A DNA stretch of 64,000 bases from contig CM035232.1 in NCBI GenBank assembly GCA_020226215.1, positions 53,906,851-53,970,850 on the forward strand. Direction: 5' to 3'. The notes under the pieces are model-generated. The model was not told the DNA's origin and made no database searches. It saw only the letters and a list, made by a program, of their open reading frames with translations. This document shows, one piece after another, positions 12,771 through 26,090 of the stretch; the first letter of the stretch is position 1, and every line of letters starts with the position of its first letter. Position numbers and translations under genes: made by a program. The DNA is from Sindora glabra. Its lineage: Eukaryota; Streptophyta; Magnoliopsida; Fabales; Fabaceae.

Positions 12771-13073
12771 ATGACAGACCTTTTTGACAAAAAAGAATAT
12801 GGCCTTGGATTAATTTTTAGGACGATGACACTAGTTAGATGCCATAAGCTTATTATTTTACCTATTTTTGGTCATTTGAAGCCATTAAGTCATAGTTGGA
12901 TCACAATAGAAATGAGCATTATCAATGGGATAATAATTGTGATTTTTACCAAAATGCATTTGCAACAAAGAGTGAAAAGGAGTGGTATATATTGCAAAAG
13001 GTTTCTACAAGGCAACTTGCAAATCTTATTTTCCCATTTCAGTTTATTGCTTATCAAGAATAATAGAACTTAA
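12771..13073 (+). other. Open 100-codon frame in unit A, partly preserved in unit B
   Basis: The frame runs from ATG to TAA and contains LIILPIFGHLKPLSHSW. The equivalent stretch in unit B (about 24205-24510) keeps the nucleotide similarity and a similar LIILPIF start but is broken by stops and frameshifts. No domain or family is recognised. Because only one copy is open, it may be a decayed gene fragment captured by an element, or chance. Confidence 0.2.
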
Positions 13074-13270
13074 TTAAATTTTTTATAGTTAATGAAACGA
13101 AGTAGAAAACTTGAAAGTAATATTAAAATCAAAGAAGTGATAATATTTGTGAATCGTGATGGGAAATGAAATGAAAACTTTCTTTAGTACATAACATTTT
13201 GTTCAATATTAAACCTATTTAAAATGATCTATTTCTGAAATCAATTATTTGCTGCAATTTCTACTTTGCC

Positions 13271-13531
13271 TTACTCATTAGTTGTAGCATAGAGTGGTTG
13301 CTTTTTAACATTACTAATTCTACACTTTAAGATTTCATTATTGTACTTACACCTCCTTTCTAAGAATCCAATTACATTACCCTTTAAATATTCTAATTGA
13401 TTGGAAGCAATGGGCATCACGGGTAATCTTGTTAAAAGAAAATGAGAAAATAAAATGATTTTTTTAATCAAATACATGCAAAGAGAATGAAAAACCTTAA
13501 TTCTTTTTCTCTTTTTGAATACCCCAACCAA
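13271..13531 (-). other. Short minus-strand frame in unit A, matched by 24735-24944
   Basis: Both units keep an open minus-strand frame here: 86 codons in unit A and 69 in unit B. They share phrases such as FSHFLL-x-RLP-x-MPI, FLE-x-RCKYNNEI and NVKKQ. The shared openness is mildly unusual against the heavily stopped surroundings. No known domain, signal peptide or catalytic motif was recognised. It could be a relic of an exon carried by the duplicated segment. Confidence 0.25.
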
Positions 13532-14689
13532 AGACCTGTAAATGTTATGTTTACTCTATTGTATTAGAGTTATTGTTATGCTCTCCATTGAAGGAATGAT
13601 AGTTACAGACCAAATGGATCAATTATGCATATTATCATACTTATTTAACTATGATCTAAATATTGATAATAACTATAGTTATGGATGAATAGATATAAAA
13701 ATGGTTAATGTGGTTTAACGATCAATAGTTTGACAAATTACATTTGCTAATTTAATCAAACTATCTTAGTATTGTTTAAAAATATATCTTATTCTTCTTT
13801 ATTTTTGTATTTTAGATTTACATTATTAGAAATAGTTAATTTTTTTGCTTTATTTCCTATAGTTTCCAAGCCATGAAAAGGCTTCATAAATTTGTGGGAG
13901 ATGTCATGGCAATGAGTGGTATCTCATATACCTAGATTCATGGATTTTTTATAACTATAGACCTTGAGAAATTCAAATTTTGATTTTTTTTTAATAATTT
14001 ATAGTCATAGGGAAGTTATAAAAAAATTGCAATCCCAAGTTTTGCTATAAGAAAACATGAAATGCATCATTTCTTTAATTTTCTCACAACTTTCACCATA
14101 ATAAACATCATTGAAAATTTGAAAATATTTGCAAACTTAAGCTCCATATGCCCATTTTATTTTCTTTTTCTTCCTTTCATTCTCCACCTTTACCATATTT
14201 TCTCCATTTGTGCCATTATTTAAGCTTTTTCGAGCCATTTTATATTTCCTTTTTACTCTTGATGAAAAGGTACAATATTATTGGTAATTATTTAAAAAAA
14301 AAAACCCTTAAGAGTTGAGATACTTAGAGGATTTATGGATTTACATTTAGTGTTAATTGTTACAGATTTGACATATGTATTTGATGTTGATTGTATTCTT
14401 TTTTATGTTGAATATATGCTTGTTGTAAATAATGATGAAATTATTGTTCTTTAATGTGTGTTTGTTTATATCTTATTATTAGTTATTAGATAATGTAAAG
14501 TTGAAGTTATATATTATACATTATATTTTAGGTGTTTTTATCCATTGTGGAATCTATGAGGATGTAGCTTTTGGTAAAATTGTTGTTCTTGGGTTAATTT
14601 TGTATAGATTTTTTATAATTGTATTATTTGCTTTTCAAGTTAGGAAAAAATTGGTTTTGATTTTAAGTGAAGTAAAAAAAATTATAATA

Positions 14690-15395
14690 TGAAATTAATC
14701 AAAATTTGTTGTATTTATTTTTTGAAGTTTTAATTTAGGGATAAGATAGGATTTGAAAACAATTTTAGTAATTTTAAGAAATGAAAAAATAGGATTTGAA
14801 ATTAGTTTTGATTTTAAGTTAGGGAAAAAATATGATAGAAAATTAGTTTTAATTTTAAGTTTTTTAATCTCATACGAGTGTTAAGAAATTAGTTTTAATT
14901 TTCAATTGGTTTTAGTTTTAAGTCTAGGGAAGAAAATATTTGAAATTAGTGTTGATATTAAATTAGGAAAAAATAGTATATGAAATTATTTTCAATTTTA
15001 AGTTTAGGTGAAAAATTAAGATATAGAATTAGTTTTGGTTTTAATATAGAAAAAATAGTTGATTCTAGTTTTAAATTAGGGGTAAAAAATAAGATTTAAA
15101 ATTAGTTTTGATTTGAAATTAAGAAAAAATATTAGTATATAAATTAGTTTTGATTTTAAGTTCGCGTAAAAAAAAATTAAGATATGAATTAGTTTTAAGA
15201 TAGGGAAAAAAGGATTTGAAATTAATTTTAGTTCTAAGATAAAAGGAAAATTAGAATATGAAATTGCATTTGATTTTAAATTAGAAAAAATTAATGTATG
15301 AAATTATTTTTGTTTTTAAGTTTAGGTATATTAAAATTTAACATATGAAATTAATTTTACTTTTTAACTTAGGGTAAATAAAATTAGATTTTAAT
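14690..15395. repeat. Degenerate minisatellite, unit A (GAAATTAGTTTTGATTTTAAG)
   Basis: A unit of about 35-45 bp, consensus roughly GAAATTAGTTTTGATTTTAAG followed by TTAGGGAAAAAA, recurs many times with substitutions and length changes. The same array is present at 26.09-26.89 kb in unit B. It ends about 75 bp before the LTR that starts at 15469. Confidence 0.8.
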
Positions 15396-15468
15396 ACAAT
15401 CTTAAGATTGATACTATTCACATAGATGTCAGGACAATGTTATAATATAACCAGGGGTGCAGGTAGGG

Positions 15469-17440
15469 TGTCATGGATCTAGCAACTCAGGTTATAGAAT
15501 GTGTAATACTTAAACCTTAACACTTGATACTAAGCTAGCTGATTGGCTATTCACTACCCCTTCTAAATAACATTTTAAGCTAAAAGCCCTTGTAGTAGGA
15601 ATTGATATCCTTTTTCCAAACTATCATAAGACTTTTTTTTAGAGCTTAGGATGGATTTAAAGTCCTATAATACATCAAAATAAAGATAAGAATCCAAGGA
15701 TCACAATCATGTGTTTAACTACTCGTACTACATAAGTTAACTTTGTTAAAATTATAAAAATACCCTAAAATAGGAAAACATCCTAAAAATTGTACACAAG
15801 TCAAAATTTTCCTAAATTTGTGCTACAAGACTTCCATATGATGCTTGATGCTAATTGAAACTCATTGATCTTGCTAAATTAGGTCATATGATTAACTTGT
15901 AACATCCTCCTCCATTTGAAAAATGTCAATATTCTCATTGATAATATAATTTGATAACTTTGCAAGAATCTTCAATTTGCTTCCTACATGTCTTCCTTCA
16001 ATGTCTTCTCAGTTTGTCTATTTGCCCTTTGCTAATGCTCGTCTTCAACATTGTAATATGATGCCACTCCTATGAAGCTTCTACTTATTGCTTTCAAATC
16101 TTGATGCTTATCTCTCTAAACCTATTATTGATGCTGAAATTCTCCTCTGACATCACTAAGCTTGGTGAACTATCTCCATAATTCTCAAGCTATTTATCTT
16201 TGTAGTCGTTATACAAGCTTGGTGTCTTGCACTCGTCTATTGTCAAGTGTTTTACACCTAATGTTGCATTATATTGATGCAAAAGCCAAAACTTATGCTT
16301 GATCTACACATAAGCCCTATATCTTTCCTCTCAAATCCTCCTACATTAGGTTCAATCGACTTTAACACTTAATTTCGAATTTGCTACTTAACCAAAATCA
16401 CTTATCTTATCAAATTTGATTCTAACACCATCTAGTGTCTCTAAGGCACTTAAACATAACATTCATGGTGTTCCTCTACCACGGTTGATAAGATTGAATA
16501 AAGCACTATCTGTACTTTTATTCTAAATTGCACACACTCATGCACTCTAATTTTTTTTACCAGAAGCTGCTCTTATGATTAACCATTAGCACTCTCAAAG
16601 TTATGTGAATGATTTGTCATTATCATAAATGAAAACTTATAACTAATGTAAAAAGTAATCATAACAAAAGAAAATCGTATTTATTAGGCAGTTGCTCCTT
16701 GAACACACACCCATGCTCTCTAGCAATTTAATAAACTCTTCCTCGAAGGACTTATCTCTTTATCATATTTGATGAAACCTATACAAAGGACTTCTTCTTG
16801 CCACCTCCATTACCTAACTTGGTTACTATATGGATTGGTACTAGCGATCCCTCTTAGCTCTTTGTAGGAATATATCCCTAATAAGGAAAAATGATATACC
16901 CTGCTATTTCATCTCTAGTTACTTTTAGGATGCTCGGATTCAGGGTGCACTAGCATAGGTCTCACCCTCCCCATTTGAGTCATCAATTTTTACCGTATTA
17001 CCTTCGATTCTTTTCCTTGGAATCTAGCTTGTAAGGAATTTAGGGTAGCTTTTTATGGACACTCTATTACTTTATGTAGTTTTTAGCATAAGAAATAGTA
17101 AAAGGTTTTCTTCCTTTCATTGTTAGATGGCTAAAACAATGCTAAGGTTTGTGCATGGGTGGCCATTGTTAAGATCCCTCATTTACTTTTAGGCTTACCA
17201 CCCCTACTCAATTATTTAATAACTTCACCAAATTAGACTCATTTCTTCCAAAAGACTTCATATTAGAATTAGGGAAATTAGAGTTAGACAAGTGCTTAGT
17301 AGCCATCATGGCTTCTAAAAGGGTTTGAACTTTTCTTATTTGAAGATCCATAATAGCTTTTCATGAAAGACCATTAATAAAGTAGAAAGGTTTGTCTTTT
17401 TTAGTTGTATCTTGAATATTTAACATCACAACCAATAACT
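15469..17440 (-). mobile_element. Truncated minus-strand LTR retrotransposon in unit A (3' LTR plus part of interior)
   Basis: The LTR at 15469-15904 starts TGTCA and ends GTAACA. It matches the LTRs at 26966-27724 and 30096-30864 but is about 320 bp shorter through an internal deletion. The interior at 15905-17440 matches about 27725-29290 of unit B, read on the minus strand as the 3' side of gag and the following untranslated region. The rest of gag, the PBS and the 5' LTR are missing because the unit A/unit B junction falls inside the element. Left flanking sequence agrees in both units, so the insertion preceded the duplication. Confidence 0.8.
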
Positions 17441-17520
17441 TCTTCACATGTTTTATTATATCACAACCTTGTCTTGACATCTATGTGAACAATATCGAAC
17501 CTTTTTAGTCAAACTATACT

Positions 17521-17969
17521 ATTCTCACATTTTCTAAAGCTAAAAGATAATAAGCAATTTACATGTCAGGATTAACCTCAAGCAGTATTTGAAAATATTA
17601 AGAAGTATTTAACTTGCCTGCTTATAATGTCATCTCTAGTCCTAGGTAACCTTTAAAACTATATGTTTTAGCCTCAAATGATGTAATAGATGTCTTCTTG
17701 CCTAAGAAAATGATCAAGGAAAGGAAAAAGCAATCTTGAGAATGTTAAATGTAACTAAACAAAAATATTTGATAATTGAAAAATTATATCTTTCTTTGTA
17801 CCATTTTTGTACCAAAATTTATTATTACTTGTTGTTAACCATAACTTTGGTTTTAGCTAAAATTAGCATATTAAAATATATATTGGGAAACTTTAATAGG
17901 AAACAAGGCTTAAGCTTAATCAAATTCACTTTGCAATATTGCCTATTGAAGGTTTTAGGAAAAGCATAA
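17521..17969 (+). pseudogene. RNase H remnant, second copy (unit B)
   Basis: This duplicates 7638-8106. One frame stays open for 77 codons and reads KYLIIEKLYLSLYHFCTK, then TLVLAKISILKYILGN and TLQYCLLKVLGKA. These match the C-terminal half of plant Ty3/Gypsy RNase H (EKLxLxLxxxCTK, then LTxYxxxYxPxKAxKGQA). No reverse transcriptase precedes it here, which shows the duplicated segment began inside pol. Confidence 0.8.
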
Positions 17970-20900
17970 TTAGTCAATTGTATCATATTGATTTAAGAAT
18001 TTATCTCAAGTGGTGAGATATAATAGGCCATGAGAGTTGGGATATGATTAAAAAGTAAAAGTTTTATTTACATGAATTATGGAAATCAAGGTTAGTGATT
18101 TAAATCAATAAGCTTTTGGTATCTATAAAAGAGTAAACTTGTAACCTTTATATTCATAGAGTTAAATTTGTAATTAAAGTAGTAATAAGACTCGTAGATC
18201 TTAGAAACAAGGTGAATGAACCTCTTTAACTAACTCCAAACTAAATTGAGAGAAATAAGTTAGGTAAGTTAGACTTTTATGAATAAATATGTCTTGCTAA
18301 ATCTCAAGGATTTAAAGGTTGACATCAAATGAATCCAAGTTTTGAGTTTTCCATGTGACTTATGCAATAAGTGCAAACTTATGATAATTTAATAATATTT
18401 AAGTTAGTTGGATGATGAAAATGAAGTATTTAATGTGTTATAATGGCATATTTATGGCAAGTAAGGGATCGATAATGAAATTGATGCATTGAATGTGTAA
18501 TTATGCTAAAGTGAACAATAATTTACACTGGGAAAATGCAAAATCCTAGTTAAATAGTAAATAGTTAGTTCCTAATGGTTGACTATTATTTCAGAATTTT
18601 GGACAACTAAATTCTGGTAGTAAATGGTCAACTGATAGATTTTTAACAATTAATTGTAAGCTATTGAAAAGATCCATCATCAACAAGGAAAAGCCAACTG
18701 CTAGGTTACCAAAAATTGACTAAGGTTAGTAAAAATTTCATGCTAGTCACCCAGAATTCATATTAGAGAATCTAGTATGCAATCAGTGTTGCTATGAGGT
18801 TTATAACATGGTTTTAAGGTTCCTAACATGTCTCAACAATTAAGTGAACTATATATTATACTCAAAAATAAAAAAGCCCTTATGCTTTAAATATTCAAAT
18901 TCTTAAACCTTAGTTTAATGTGCACTTGGGGTAAAAAGTGGTTAATGAAATTTTCTTAAAAAGTTACTCAAGTTAAGGGTACTAAATGTGAATCCTTGTT
19001 CTTTGTGGCACTAGCGAAGTTATAGCAATCCACATCGACACACTAATAACCCATAAGCTTGATTGATAATGATTTCAAACTTTGTAACATCTTATCAAGC
19101 GGCCTAATATGATCCAAAAAATAGTAAGGATTTGCTCCTAGATCATACTAGAATACCTAAGTGGTTTCAATTTTAGAAGCTCATGCATTATGCAAAGCTT
19201 TTTTACAAAACCCTTTTTAGAAAGGGTATGTTTTAGTTTATACTCCCTCTTATGATCATGATCTCTATTATAGTTTTCTTGGTTCCTATATTGGTTTTGC
19301 TCTTGACTTTAATAGAAAGCTCTATATACATGATTCATAACTTATTGCATGAAGTTTACAACTAAAAGAGGGAATTGTTGTTTATTGTTTTCCCTTGCTT
19401 CCTTTCTACTACTTTAAGCTTGTAAATCTATAAATGACTCCTTATGATCGGGTTTATTGGCTCATATCTAACTTCTAGTATTTACCATTGCCTAATTTAC
19501 ATTTTTTAAGCAATTAAATAAAAATTAAATCATTATTAATCAATTTACTATAAGAAAACTCTATCACTAACATTAATAAGCATTATATTGTTCATCAAAA
19601 TAGCATTGGTGATATGTGACTCTAGATGGACACATAATATTAGTATAGTTTTGATCAATATTTATCTAAGCAACATGTATATATAACCTAATTAACCAAT
19701 TCTAGAGCTTTGCTACACTAGGAAAAACTTGTACTCTAATACTACCTTTACCATGACCCAAGCCTAATTATAGTGGCAAATAAAATTTTAAATTGTAGAG
19801 GGTAAAATTTATATATAAAATAAAATTAAAATTATTATAAATTTTTTAAATAATATTAAAATCTAATTTATTTCAATATTTTTTATATGTGTGTCCTTAT
19901 ATGTAACTAATGAATTTTAAATATTTTTATACTTATTTAAAATAAAAATTTTCTTCTTCAATTGATGTAGAAATAAGTTGTAGTGGAAATTCTAATTAAA
20001 TTTATGAGGGTAATATACAATATTAATGTATATATGCAGCAACATTAAATTTGTTTGTGATAGAAATTGCCCTCATAATCATATATGTAAATTTGCCCTT
20101 GCTTAGTTAACATTAATGTAAAATTCAATCAATATATTTCCCTTATTTGTATAATTAAGCAATCATGAGATAAATGAGGAAAATATGAAAATAACTTGAA
20201 AAGGCGACTAAATTTGATTCATCAGTATATTTTTACAATAAAAAGGAATTAGGCCAGCTTGTGATCCATTTTAACTTAGAGAAAAGCTAGCCTAACTAGT
20301 TCTAGTTAAAATGAGTTTACATTCTTGTTACTTTTTTTCCTATATGGATCAAAGCTTAAAATACCTATCTACAAACAAAATATTTACTACTACTTATAAC
20401 CATACTAGAGAGCTCTTGAAAGTTTAACTTTAAGGTAGTTGTAAAGGTTTAACTTATGAGTTTGTAAAATAAAAATACAAAGGAGTAAGTTTATGACTTA
20501 ATTAGTAAACATTCAAGCATAATTAGATTTGAAAATCAATTGGAAGCTTACCAATCTGATTTACCCTTCCTTATGCCTAGGTAGTTTGACCATATAATTT
20601 GTAGCATATGAATATATGCAACCACTTATATAGTTCCTCAAATATATATATATACATCCCAATGACACAAGGCATGTAAATAAATAAGAAAGAAATATAG
20701 ATAAATCTCTTTATAACTCCTATCCATTCTTATCCTTCACAAGCCTATCTTTACTATTTCAAATGAGTCTTATCCATCACAAGTTATTATCAAATTTTAT
20801 GTTTAAATCATAAATGATATCAGCTGTTGATATCTAAATTTCTTAAGAAATAACATAATTCAATCTTAAATATTAAAATATAATTCAAATCATGTCGTAT

Positions 20901-21050
20901 TTCATATGCTAACATTATTGTGCCTCTTTACTTGGCTACATAGTATCCATTTATCATCATTTAAGTATTCACTAATTCTAATTTAACTTATAAGAACTCG
21001 TCATGTACTAAAGTATGCTAAGGAAAATCAATTATTTAACATACAAGGAA
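17970..21050. other. Unit B: non-coding counterpart of 8.1-11.2 kb
   Basis: AT-rich, decayed sequence collinear with unit A. No gene, RNA gene or regulatory element was recognised. Confidence 0.6.
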
Positions 21051-23010
21051 CATAATTGACTATATACTTAATTATAAGTTGCTAATAAAAATTTCTTAAG
21101 GTATAGTTAACTATATATTTGACTATGAACTTCAGGCATGCTAATTGTAGTTAACAATAGACCTTCAGGGAGTAGGCCATAGTGAACTATATATTTAACA
21201 ATGGACTTTTAAAGAGTAAAGGTCCATTTGGATAGTTCATTTCATAGTCAATTGATGTGAAAAATATTGACTATAATATTTACTCCTATTTCATATCTCT
21301 TAGTATGTTATATTTGCTAAATTTTATAAAATTGACCTTATTTTATAATTTAAGGTTAGTTTTACAATATTATGAATTTATTCGATTAATGTTAGATTTT
21401 AACACTATTTCTATTTTTTAGCTATGTCTTAGGCTATGGAAGTTAGATTAGAATGATCTTTCTATCGTTGAAAAGTTTAAAGAAAGACCTACAACTTTGA
21501 AATTTAGGTCAAAGCCTAGTTTGAACTCCTTGAAGGTCTTATTTAGTTGAGAATTTGAAGCTCTATTTTTATCTCAACTGAGCCAATTTCAATTTTCGGG
21601 CCATATATGAAGTTATAAAGGTCCAATTAATGTGAAACTAGTACCTAAATCTTCCTAAAACCCAACTATATAACTTTTATTTTTTTACCAAAATTAAATT
21701 ATTTTAATGATCTTATATTAAGTAGAAATTAGACCTATTGGAATTTATTGCTATAACTTTTAGAGTTAATTATTTTGTAAAAATGGGTTATGGGCTTATG
21801 AAGATTAGGAAGGCTCCATCTTTATAATCCTAAGAGGCATATAATTCAGGTCTAATAGGGTTTTAGAATAATTAAGTTAGATATAAAGGTAAGAACACAA
21901 ATTAGAGATTAGATTAAGACATTGATAAAATTTAGCAAAATAGTTTTCTTTCTTCTTCTTTATCAATGGAGGGTCAAACTTTAAAGTTGATTTAAGGATT
22001 TTGAAGCTCTTCTCTATCGGATTATGAGATCTTAATTTATAATATTAATTTCTTCTAATTAATTTTTCTCTTTTCCAAATTCTTTGTGTTGATTTCTTAA
22101 AATTGCATGAGTTCAACATTGATTTAGTATAATTAGTGTTCATTATTGTGATTTCTAATCTTTTTCTATTTTAATGTTAAATTATGATTAGTTAATCATG
22201 ATTTTATACATAGAGGTAGAGGTTGAAAGATTAATTTGTAGGTTTATAATTTAATTTCTTAATTTAACCTAATTCTATCTTTAAATTAACTAGCTTAGAA
22301 ATTATAATAATTATTTAATTCAACTAATTTTAATTAATCAAATCCTAGATGGTTATCTAGTATAGGATTTATGAATTATTGCAGAGGTTTTAGATAATTC
22401 AAGGTTGAAAAGTTAATTAGAAAAGTTAAATATCAAGTGATTCATGATTAATTCACATAAAGATCTATTAAATCCTAGAATTGGTTGTTTCATTATATTG
22501 ATTTTCTTTCTTGCAATTTTATGTTTTGCTTTGTTTAATACATTTATTTCATCTTCATAAACCCTCTAACTGTGCTTCTAATTTAATATTGCATTCTATA
22601 TACAACATTCTATCTTCTACATACTATTATATTTTGTGTTGCATCCTACTTGTATATTCTATTTAGTTCTATTTGCATTCGTTCTTAATATTTTTAATGC
22701 ATGAATAAATTAAATAATTGTGTAATTATTGTTAATGAGTCAATTTAGAGAAGATAAATCAAGGGATTACTAAAGGTATGACCTAGTTTCACATCTTATA
22801 TTGTGTTATTTTCAACAAACCTATATAATTTAATTTTGATATAATACAGCCTGCACATCATTGACCACAGCCTTCTAGAGGATAACTTCTAGCCATAATT
22901 GACTATAGTCCTCTTAAGGTTATATTTTCAACTTACAATTGACTATATACTTGATTATGGTCTTTTAAAGAATAACCTTTAGGCTATAGTCGACTACTAC
23001 ATCATTTTCT
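21050..23010. repeat. ATAGTTGACTAT minisatellite of unit B, split by an insertion
   Basis: The same 50-65-bp motif seen at 11210-11545 occurs at 21050-21250 and resumes at 22861-23010. Together the two parts make up one array, interrupted by the LTR-like segment at 21256-22860. Confidence 0.65.
21256..22860. mobile_element. LTR-like insertion (probable solo LTR) specific to unit B
   Basis: Unit A lacks this 1.6-kb segment. In unit B it breaks the minisatellite between AGTCAATTGA and TTGACCACAG. It starts TGTGAAAAAT and ends CTGCACATCA, giving TG...CA ends, and TTGA (or ATTGA, depending on how one shared A is assigned) is repeated on both sides. No protein motif was seen inside, and it includes a typical untranslated, T-rich interior. 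A solo LTR is the best reading. The exact ends are uncertain by 1-3 bp. Confidence 0.6.
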
Positions 23011-26000
23011 ATAGGTTCCAATGCAATTTTATTATTCATTGGCACAAAACCATATGTAATACATCTATAAATCTACCAATCATCACCTAACTATCACTAT
23101 ACATTTATTACACATCATTCTTATTAATTTCAACAAAAATTTCAATAAAATTCATAACTTATCATATTCCTCATGAAAAGATAAAAACTAGGAAAATCTA
23201 GCTCATAATCACATATTCATAATCAATTTCTTTAAAGTTGGAATGTCTAGTTACCTAGTATAGAGGAGATAATAAAAAAGTGAATTTAAAGTTGCTTGAT
23301 GCTAATCATCAAAATCCTCGAAGATTCAAGTTAAGGTTCAAAATCTATACCATCAAATTCAAGAAGAAATGAGAAAGTGTTTTAGTAAAGATTAACATTC
23401 AAGAAGTTTTACCTTAATTAGATTGAAGGATTTAATGAAGATTGGCTTCCTTTATCTTGATCAAGAAGAAGAAGGATAAATTAATGAAAAAATTGAAGAA
23501 AATAAGAGTGTTGAGATGTTATTTTATAGTAGCAAAAAAAGAGGGTGGCCGAAGTTTTAAAGAGAAAAGGAAATAAAGGTAGGGTTAAAATGGAAAAAAT
23601 GGAAAAAGTACTCTAAATCTCCTTCATACTCTCTTGCTTACCTCCAATTACATTTTATCTTTAAACATTTCATTTCTTTTACTTTTTCTAAACTATTCCA
23701 TGCAAAGTTATCATTTTAAAATTCATTTAATTAATTAATTAATTCTACTTTACCTAATATCTTATCCCATATTTTCTTATAATAATTCATCCATTTCATA
23801 TAAAATTTCATTTTAATTTTTAATCATCATAATTAGTTAATTATCTTCAACTTAAAATGAATTTAAAATTTAGAGGGATGTAACACAATAACTTATAAAA
23901 ATAAATGAAATAAATTTATATTGATTAAAATATTATTTTCAAAGTTGCTTATGTTTTTACTAAAAACATAATCAGGTGATTTCATTAAAATAACACTAAA
24001 GCTCTCTCCAATATAAGGATACATGCAAAATCAATTGAGAAATTAAGAAAAATATTTATAGGTAAGATGTGTGAGCGAGAAGGTGAGTGAAAATGTTGGA
24101 AAATATTACATTCCTTCTTTTTTTTTGTATATAAATAGAAAGACTCAAATGATTACATTTGCATGAACATTATTCAAATAAGGAATGCTAGTTATTGTTC
24201 CATGATAGACCTTGTTAACCTAAAAGAACACGGCCTTAGTTCACTTTTGGGGACAATGATATTAGTTCAATACCAAAAACTTATTATTTTGCCTATTTTT
24301 TTTGTCATTGGAAGCCATTAAATCATAGTTAGATCATAATAGAAATAAGCATCGTCAATGGGATAAGAATTGCAATTTTTACCTAGATATGTTTGCAACA
24401 AAGAGTGAAAAGGAGCAGCATATATGGTAGAATGTTTTTATAAGGCATCTTGTAAATCTTGTTATCCCATTTTAGTTTATTACTTATTAAGAATAATAGA
24501 ACTTAATTCAATTTTTTTATAGTTCTTTTGATAGGTGCTAAAGGGAAGTAAAAGACCAAGAATCAATATTGAATTCAAAGAAGTGAAATGTTTGTGAATC
24601 ATGAGAGGAAATGAAATGAAAACTTTCTCTTGGTACATAACATTTTGTTGAATGTTAAACCTCTTTGAAATGATTTGTCTTTGAAATCAATGATTTGTTG
24701 CAATTTTTACTTTGACCCACTCAGTAGTCTTAGCTTAGAGTAGTTGCTTTTTAACATTAAGTCTACACTTTATAATTTCATTATTGTACTTACACCTCCA
24801 CTCTAAAAATTCAATTACATTATCCCTTAAACATTTTGATAGATTCAAAGGAATGGGCATCATGGGTAATCTCATTAAAAGAAAATGAGAAAAGAAAATG
24901 TTTTCTTTTAACCAAATACATGCAAAAGGAATGAAAGCCTTCATTCTTTTCCTCTTTTTTGATTACCCCAACCAAGCACCTACAAATGTTATGCTTACTT
25001 TATTATAATAGAGTTAGCATTGTGCTCTTCACTGAAGGAATCACAATTATAGACCAAAGGGGTTGATTATGCATAATGTCATACTTATTTAAATATGATC
25101 CAAATATTGATAATAACTATAGTTAAATATGAATATATAAAAATCGTTAATGTCATTTAATGATCGGTAAATTGACAAATTGCATTTGCCAATTTAAACA
25201 AATTATCTTAGTATTGTCTAAAAATAGATCTTATTCTTCCTTATTTTTGTATTTTTTATTTATATTATTAAAAATAGTTGAATTTCCTTACTATATTTCT
25301 TATAGTTTCCAATCCATGGAAAAGAGCTCATAAAATTGTAGGAGATGTCATGGCAATTAGTGTTATCTCATATGCCTATATTCATGGTTTTTTTTATAAC
25401 CATAAACCATAAGAAATTCAAATTTTGAATTTTTTTTTACAATTTTTTGTCTTGGTAAAGTTAAAATAAAATTGCAATCCTAAGGTCTGCTAGAAGAAAA
25501 CATGAAATGTATTGTTTCTTTAAATTTCTCGTGGATTTCACCTAGATAAACACTATTGAAAAGTTAAATATATTAGCAAACTCCAGCTCTAGATGCCCAT
25601 TTTATTTTCTTCTTCTTCCTTTCATTCTTTACTTTTGCCATATTTTCTTCATTTATGCCATTATTTATGCTTTTTTCGACCATTTTAGATTTTTGTTTTG
25701 CTTTTGATAAAAAGTACAATAATATTGGTGATTATTTAAAAAAAAATTCTTAAGCATTGATATACTTAGAAGATTTGTAGATTTGCATTTAGTGTTGATT
25801 ATTTCAAATTTTGCATATGTATTTAATGTTGATTGTATTCTTTTTTAAGTTGAATATATGCTTGTTGTAAATAATGATGAAATTATTATTCATAGGTATG
25901 TGTCTATATTTTATTATTAGTTTGTAGATAATGTTAAGTTATATATTATACATTGTATTTTAGGTATTTTTCTTTATTGTGAAATCTATAATGATGTAGC

Positions 26001-26090
26001 TTTTAGTAAAATTATTGTTCTTGGGTTAATTTTGTGTAGACTTGTGACAACTATATTATTTGATTTTCAAGAAAAAATTGGTTTTGAGTT
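23010..26090. other. Unit B: counterpart of 11.5-14.7 kb, no recognised gene
   Basis: The sequence is collinear with unit A. The minus-strand open frame at 24735-24944 (69 codons, MPIPLNLSKCLRDN...) parallels the one at 13271-13531. The region at about 24205-24510 parallels the 12771-13073 frame but has stops. Confidence 0.55.

Larger units (their letters stand above)
11545..14690. other. Unit A middle: non-coding apart from two doubtful frames
   Basis: This stretch is shared with about 23.0-26.1 kb of unit B. It is AT-rich, with a poly-A-like tract near 11588. The only frames of note are those at 12771-13073 and 13271-13531, described separately. No promoter, RNA gene or domain was recognised. 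Confidence 0.55.
7600..17440. repeat. Unit A of a roughly 10-kb tandem segmental duplication
   Basis: Collinear similarity to 17.49-29.29 kb can be followed by eye along the whole unit. ATTCTCACC at 7638 pairs with 17521, TGTATATATG at 10151 with about 20027, the TGTCA start of an LTR at 15469 with 26966, and TAACATCACA near 17421 with about 29261. The offset is steady at about 9.9 kb, rising to about 11.5-11.8 kb after the insertion that is specific to unit B. The unit joins an RNase H fragment to the 3' part of a minus-strand LTR retrotransposon. Boundaries are accurate to about 50 bp. Confidence 0.9.
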
